Assembly (NCBI GenBank): GCA_030615975.1
Contig: JAUWYH010000001.1
Coordinates: 1 to 26,724 of the forward strand
Length of the DNA stretch: 26,724 bases
Direction of reading: 5' to 3'
DNA from: Candidatus Aminicenantota bacterium
GTDB taxonomy: Bacteria > Acidobacteriota > Aminicenantia > Aminicenantales > Aminicenantaceae
The notes beneath the pieces were generated by a model. That model ran no database searches, was not told the DNA's origin, and worked only from the letters and a program-made list of their open reading frames with translations. Positions 24,360 to 26,724 of the stretch are shown one piece after another; position 1 is the first letter of the stretch; each line of letters starts with the position of its first letter. The position numbers were made by a program, and so were the translations under genes.

Positions 24360-25736
24360 TCATTCAGAAAGAAAAGTTGATTTTTTCCATCTCTCCATCT
24401 TTTTTAAATAGCTGTTTACAGAGGCGATGGCCAGTCCGGCCAGTCCTACTAAACCAATTAAGTTTGTGAAGGCCATCATCCCGTTGAAAACATCTCCGAT
24501 TGACCAGGCAACTTCTACTTCCAAAACAGCGCCAATAAAAATAACAAAACAGAAGATCCAGCGGAAAGGACGTTTTATCCAGCCTCCTAAAAGATAGCTG
24601 AAGGAAATTTCTCCATAATAAGGAACAGCAATCAGGCTGGAATACCCGAAAAGGAAAGAACTTGCTGCGACAATTAAGCCTCCAAATCGCGGCAAGGCAG
24701 CATTGAACGCGGCTGCAGTCATTCCTGTACTTGTGCCTTCTGTCCAGACTCCGGTTACTAGAACAGATAAAGCTGTAAGAGTGCAGATAAGGAGCGTATC
24801 GATGAACACATCCAACGAAGCAATTAAGCCTTGTCGAACTGGCTCGCTTGTCCGGGCTGTAGCATGGAAGACACCTGCTGTACCTGTTCCAGCTTCGTTA
24901 GAGTAAGCGCCTCTTGCCAGACCATAGCGGATAGCCCTTGCTATTGTCATGCCTGCTACTCCTCCAGTGATAGCTGATGGCTTGAATGCTCCGACAAAAA
25001 TAAGGGAAAAGGCATGAGGAATGTGAGAGGCGAAAATAATGACTGTAAAGAAGGCGCCGAATATATAGAAGAAAACCATAAAAGGACTTATAAATTTTGT
25101 CACTTTAGCTATGGATTTGATTCCCCCGATGATAACAAGCCATGTCAGAATGGCTAAACCCAAACCAGATATCCATGGGTCGAGACCTAATTGAGTTTTT
25201 AGAGCGATGGCTATGGAGTTGGATTGAATGGTTGTCGTCGAAAAAAGAGGCTTACATCCCATGAAGAAAGCGAATATCCCGGCCAGCCAAGGCAACCCCA
25301 ATCCTTCTTTAATATAATACATCGGGCCGCCAACTACTGTCCCGTCAGGAGTTACCTTCTTATATTTTTGACCCAATACGGCTTCAACAAGCTTGGTTGC
25401 CATGCCGAAAAGAGCAGAGAGCCACATCCAAAAAACAGCTCCAGGCCCTCCCATGGCGATGGCTGTGCAAACTCCGGCAATATTTCCGTTTCCGATGACA
25501 GCGGCTAAGGAAGTGGTTAATGCTTGGAAGGGGGTAATGTCTCCTCTGCGTTCTTTTTCGCTTTCGCCAAAGTCCTTCTTGCCGAGAAGGAGCCGGAAAG
25601 AAAGCCCTAAATGTCGAAGTTGAACAAAACGGAGACGAATGGTTAAGAACAGCCCAACTCCAAGCAGAAGGATGACCGTCTGGGGACCCCATACTATAGA
25701 GCCCAGAAAGCGAATAGACCGCTCAAAAATATCCAT
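24360..25736 (-). CDS. Sodium:alanine/glycine symporter (AGCS family)
   Basis: This 458-aa polytopic inner-membrane protein has about eleven hydrophobic helices and AGCS signatures: ITPFQALTTSLAAVIGNGNIAG (67-88) as the first substrate-binding block, GGPMYYIKEGLG (136-147) and ARGAYSNEAGTGTA (274-287). Members import alanine, glycine or related amino acids with Na+. The exact substrate is unknown. The ATG 25736 has only a weak Shine-Dalgarno but begins one base after the stop of the 49-aa gene (TAGTATG), so reinitiation is plausible. The M23 gene follows after 4 nt. D-alanine or alanine recovery linked to wall turnover is a speculative reason for the pairing. Confidence 0.92.
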   Translation of the reverse strand: MDIFERSIRFLGSIVWGPQTVILLLGVGLFLTIRLRFVQLRHLGLSFRLLLGKKDFGESEKERRGDITPFQALTTSLAAVIGNGNIAGVCTAIAMGGPGAVFWMWLSALFGMATKLVEAVLGQKYKKVTPDGTVVGGPMYYIKEGLGLPWLAGIFAFFMGCKPLFSTTTIQSNSIAIALKTQLGLDPWISGLGLAILTWLVIIGGIKSIAKVTKFISPFMVFFYIFGAFFTVIIFASHIPHAFSLIFVGAFKPSAITGGVAGMTIARAIRYGLARGAYSNEAGTGTAGVFHATARTSEPVRQGLIASLDVFIDTLLICTLTALSVLVTGVWTEGTSTGMTAAAFNAALPRFGGLIVAASSFLFGYSSLIAVPYYGEISFSYLLGGWIKRPFRWIFCFVIFIGAVLEVEVAWSIGDVFNGMMAFTNLIGLVGLAGLAIASVNSYLKKMERWKKSTFLSE

Positions 25737-25737
25737 A

Positions 25738-25887
25738 CTACTTTTTCTCTTTTTTTGATTTCAGGCTTTCTTCTAAACAAATACGGCAATTACTTTGTTC
25801 TGTAGTATAAATTTTTTCTAATATTCCCTCCAGACAGGCCCTGTTTTTTGAATTTTTAGGAATTTCTGTTATTCCATACCCGAGCAC
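25738..25887 (-). CDS. Small CxxC protein (hidden 49-aa gene)
   Basis: On the minus strand a frame runs from GTG 25887 to TAG 25738, encoding VLGYGITEIPKNSKNRACLE, then GILEKIYTTEQSNCRICLEE, then a basic end SLKSKKEKK. C34 and C37 form a CxxC pair with a further Cys at 18, which suggests metal or redox binding. AAGGGG lies 10 nt before the GTG. The frame fills the gap between its neighbours almost exactly: 14 nt after the 64-aa gene and 1 nt before the AGCS gene. No family is recognised. The fit, the Shine-Dalgarno and the non-random composition support a real gene, but its small size keeps confidence moderate. The frame is also open further upstream inside the neighbouring gene. Confidence 0.5.
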   Translation of the reverse strand: MLGYGITEIPKNSKNRACLEGILEKIYTTEQSNCRICLEESLKSKKEKK

Positions 25888-25901
25888 TTTATTTTTTCCC
25901 C

Positions 25902-26096
25902 TTAAGGTTGTTTTTTTCGTTTTCTTTCGATTTCTCTTTTGACAGCCTTGTGCAGAACGAGGAAATAGTAGCCAATAAGAAAGGCCATTATGACCCCAAA
26001 CCTCAATTCATTTCTTTGAAGAAGGGAGTAAAAAGCATAAGCCAAGATTCCGAGAAGAAGAATAAGATGGAAGAAGGCGAATATCCAATCAGACAT
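25902..26096 (-). CDS. Small two-helix membrane protein, unknown function
   Basis: This 64-aa protein (ATG 26096, MSDWIFAFFH) has two hydrophobic helices, about residues 5-25 and 32-48, and a very basic tail KRKKQP, predicting both ends on the cytoplasmic side by the positive-inside rule. A TTG one codon upstream is a possible alternative start. No clear Shine-Dalgarno is visible. It lies 38 nt after the cyclophilin gene and 14 nt before the small CxxC gene, same strand. I recognise no family. Confidence 0.6.
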   Translation of the reverse strand: MSDWIFAFFHLILLLGILAYAFYSLLQRNELRFGVIMAFLIGYYFLVLHKAVKREIERKRKKQP

Positions 26097-26134
26097 CAAT
26101 ACTCAGAGGAAAAGAGTCTTATAAAGAAGTTCCT

Positions 26135-26724
26135 TTAAAGAGACGAATTGGCTTCAAGATGACGGATGGAAATGATCAATATGGTTTCTCGCGGTACATC
26201 ATTCATGCCGCCTCTTGTCATTGTCTTCGAATTGGCGATAGCATCGACAACATCCATCCCTTCTATGACTTTTCCGAAGACAGCATATCCAAATCCTCCA
26301 GCGGTATTATCCTTATGATCCAGAAAAGAATTATCCACATGATTGATAAAGAACTGGCAGGTGGCGCTGTCTATCTCGGGCATCCGGGCCATAGTGATAG
26401 TGCCCCTTTTGTTTTTCAACCCGTTTGCTGCTTCATTTTTTATGGGAGGCTTTGTCGGCTTTTCTATTAAATCTGGAGTCAGTCCTCCTCCTTGAATCAT
26501 GAATCCTTTGATGACCCGGTGAAAGATGGTCCCGTCATAAAAATTTTCATCTACATAGGAGAGAAAATTCTGGACAGTAATAGGTGCCTTATCTGCGAAG
26601 AGCTCGAGGGTTATATCTCCCTTGCTTGTTTTCATGATGATCTTGGGATTGGGTTGTGCTGCCTGGGTAAGGAAAGGAAATGCGATGAAAAAAATAATGA
26701 TTGAAAAAACAAAAGAAAACTTTT
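26135..26724 (-). CDS. Exported cyclophilin-type peptidyl-prolyl isomerase (5' end outside window)
   Basis: The cyclophilin domain begins KIIMKTSKGDITLELF and shows FHRVIKGFMIQGG, which contains the catalytic Arg and Gln, followed by the core motif QFFINHVDNSFLDHK and FGKVIEGMDVVDAI near the end. These enzymes catalyse proline cis-trans isomerisation. The internal ATG at 26635 is not the likely start: the frame continues upstream to the window edge and encodes a Phe/Ile-rich core ending FPFLTQA, then AQPNPKIIM, a Sec signal peptide with a probable cleavage after Ala. The protein is therefore probably periplasmic. The start Met lies just beyond 26724. The TAA/TGA end is 38 nt from the 64-aa gene. 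Confidence 0.88.
   Translation of the reverse strand, partial: KFSFVFSIIIFFIAFPFLTQAAQPNPKIIMKTSKGDITLELFADKAPITVQNFLSYVDENFYDGTIFHRVIKGFMIQGGGLTPDLIEKPTKPPIKNEAANGLKNKRGTITMARMPEIDSATCQFFINHVDNSFLDHKDNTAGGFGYAVFGKVIEGMDVVDAIANSKTMTRGGMNDVPRETILIISIRHLEANSSL

Noticed and set aside
1..26724. CRISPR arrays, tRNA, rRNA and insertion sequences
   Set aside because: No regular spacer-repeat pattern, cloverleaf, rRNA-like block or transposase frame was seen on either strand.

Overview
The window carries a complete-looking division and cell wall (dcw) operon of a low-GC, diderm-type bacterium, flanked by small housekeeping and accessory modules. The envelope gene set points to a Gram-negative-style cell: FtsQ and FtsL, a DAP-type MurE, an exported cyclophilin, an anchored M23 peptidase and an exported FecR/Trp-rich protein. 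Together with an archaeal-type (class V) fructose-1,6-bisphosphatase, this suggests a deep-branching or uncultured phylum. Candidatus Aminicenantes or a relative is my best guess, but this is a low-confidence impression, not a measurement.

Layout. (1) 1-134: tail of an unknown protein with a C-terminal membrane helix, then about 360 bp without a convincing gene. (2) 495-1979 (+): exported M20/AbgB-like amidohydrolase with its own sigma70-type promoter. (3) 2109-2806 (+): antitoxin/PIN-toxin pair with promoter and overlapping reading frames. (4) 18609 down to 2969 (-): mraZ-rsmH-ftsL-ftsI-murE-murF-mraY-murD-ftsW-murG-murC-ftsQ-ftsA-ftsZ, 14 genes in about 15.6 kb with no gap above 12 nt and many start/stop overlaps. 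A consensus promoter and three 10-bp-spaced TGGG/CGGG boxes sit directly before mraZ and run into its start codon, a textbook MraZ autoregulatory site. murB and ddl, often found between murC and ftsQ, are absent here. (5) 20778-18891 (-): class V FBP aldolase/phosphatase, Nudix hydrolase and DUF2007-like protein. (6) 21002-23077 (+): secreted FecR-like/Trp-rich (DUF6600-like) protein with a Ser/Gly tail. (7) 26724-23090 (-): exported cyclophilin (cut by the window edge), a 64-aa membrane protein, a 49-aa CxxC protein, an AGCS amino acid symporter and an M23 peptidase.

How the genes work together. MurC, D, E and F build the UDP-MurNAc-pentapeptide. MraY and MurG turn it into lipid II. FtsW polymerises and FtsI crosslinks it at the septum. 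FtsQ and FtsL are divisome scaffolds, and FtsA tethers FtsZ to the membrane. RsmH methylates 16S rRNA and MraZ represses the operon. The M23 peptidase is probably a wall hydrolase or a regulator of one. I found no CRISPR array, rRNA, tRNA or insertion sequence. The least ordinary items are the MraZ box/start-codon overlap, the hidden 49-aa CxxC gene, the bifunctional FBPase with all expected residues, the HxD variant of the M23 active site, and a cluster of perfect dyads upstream of the dcw promoter.
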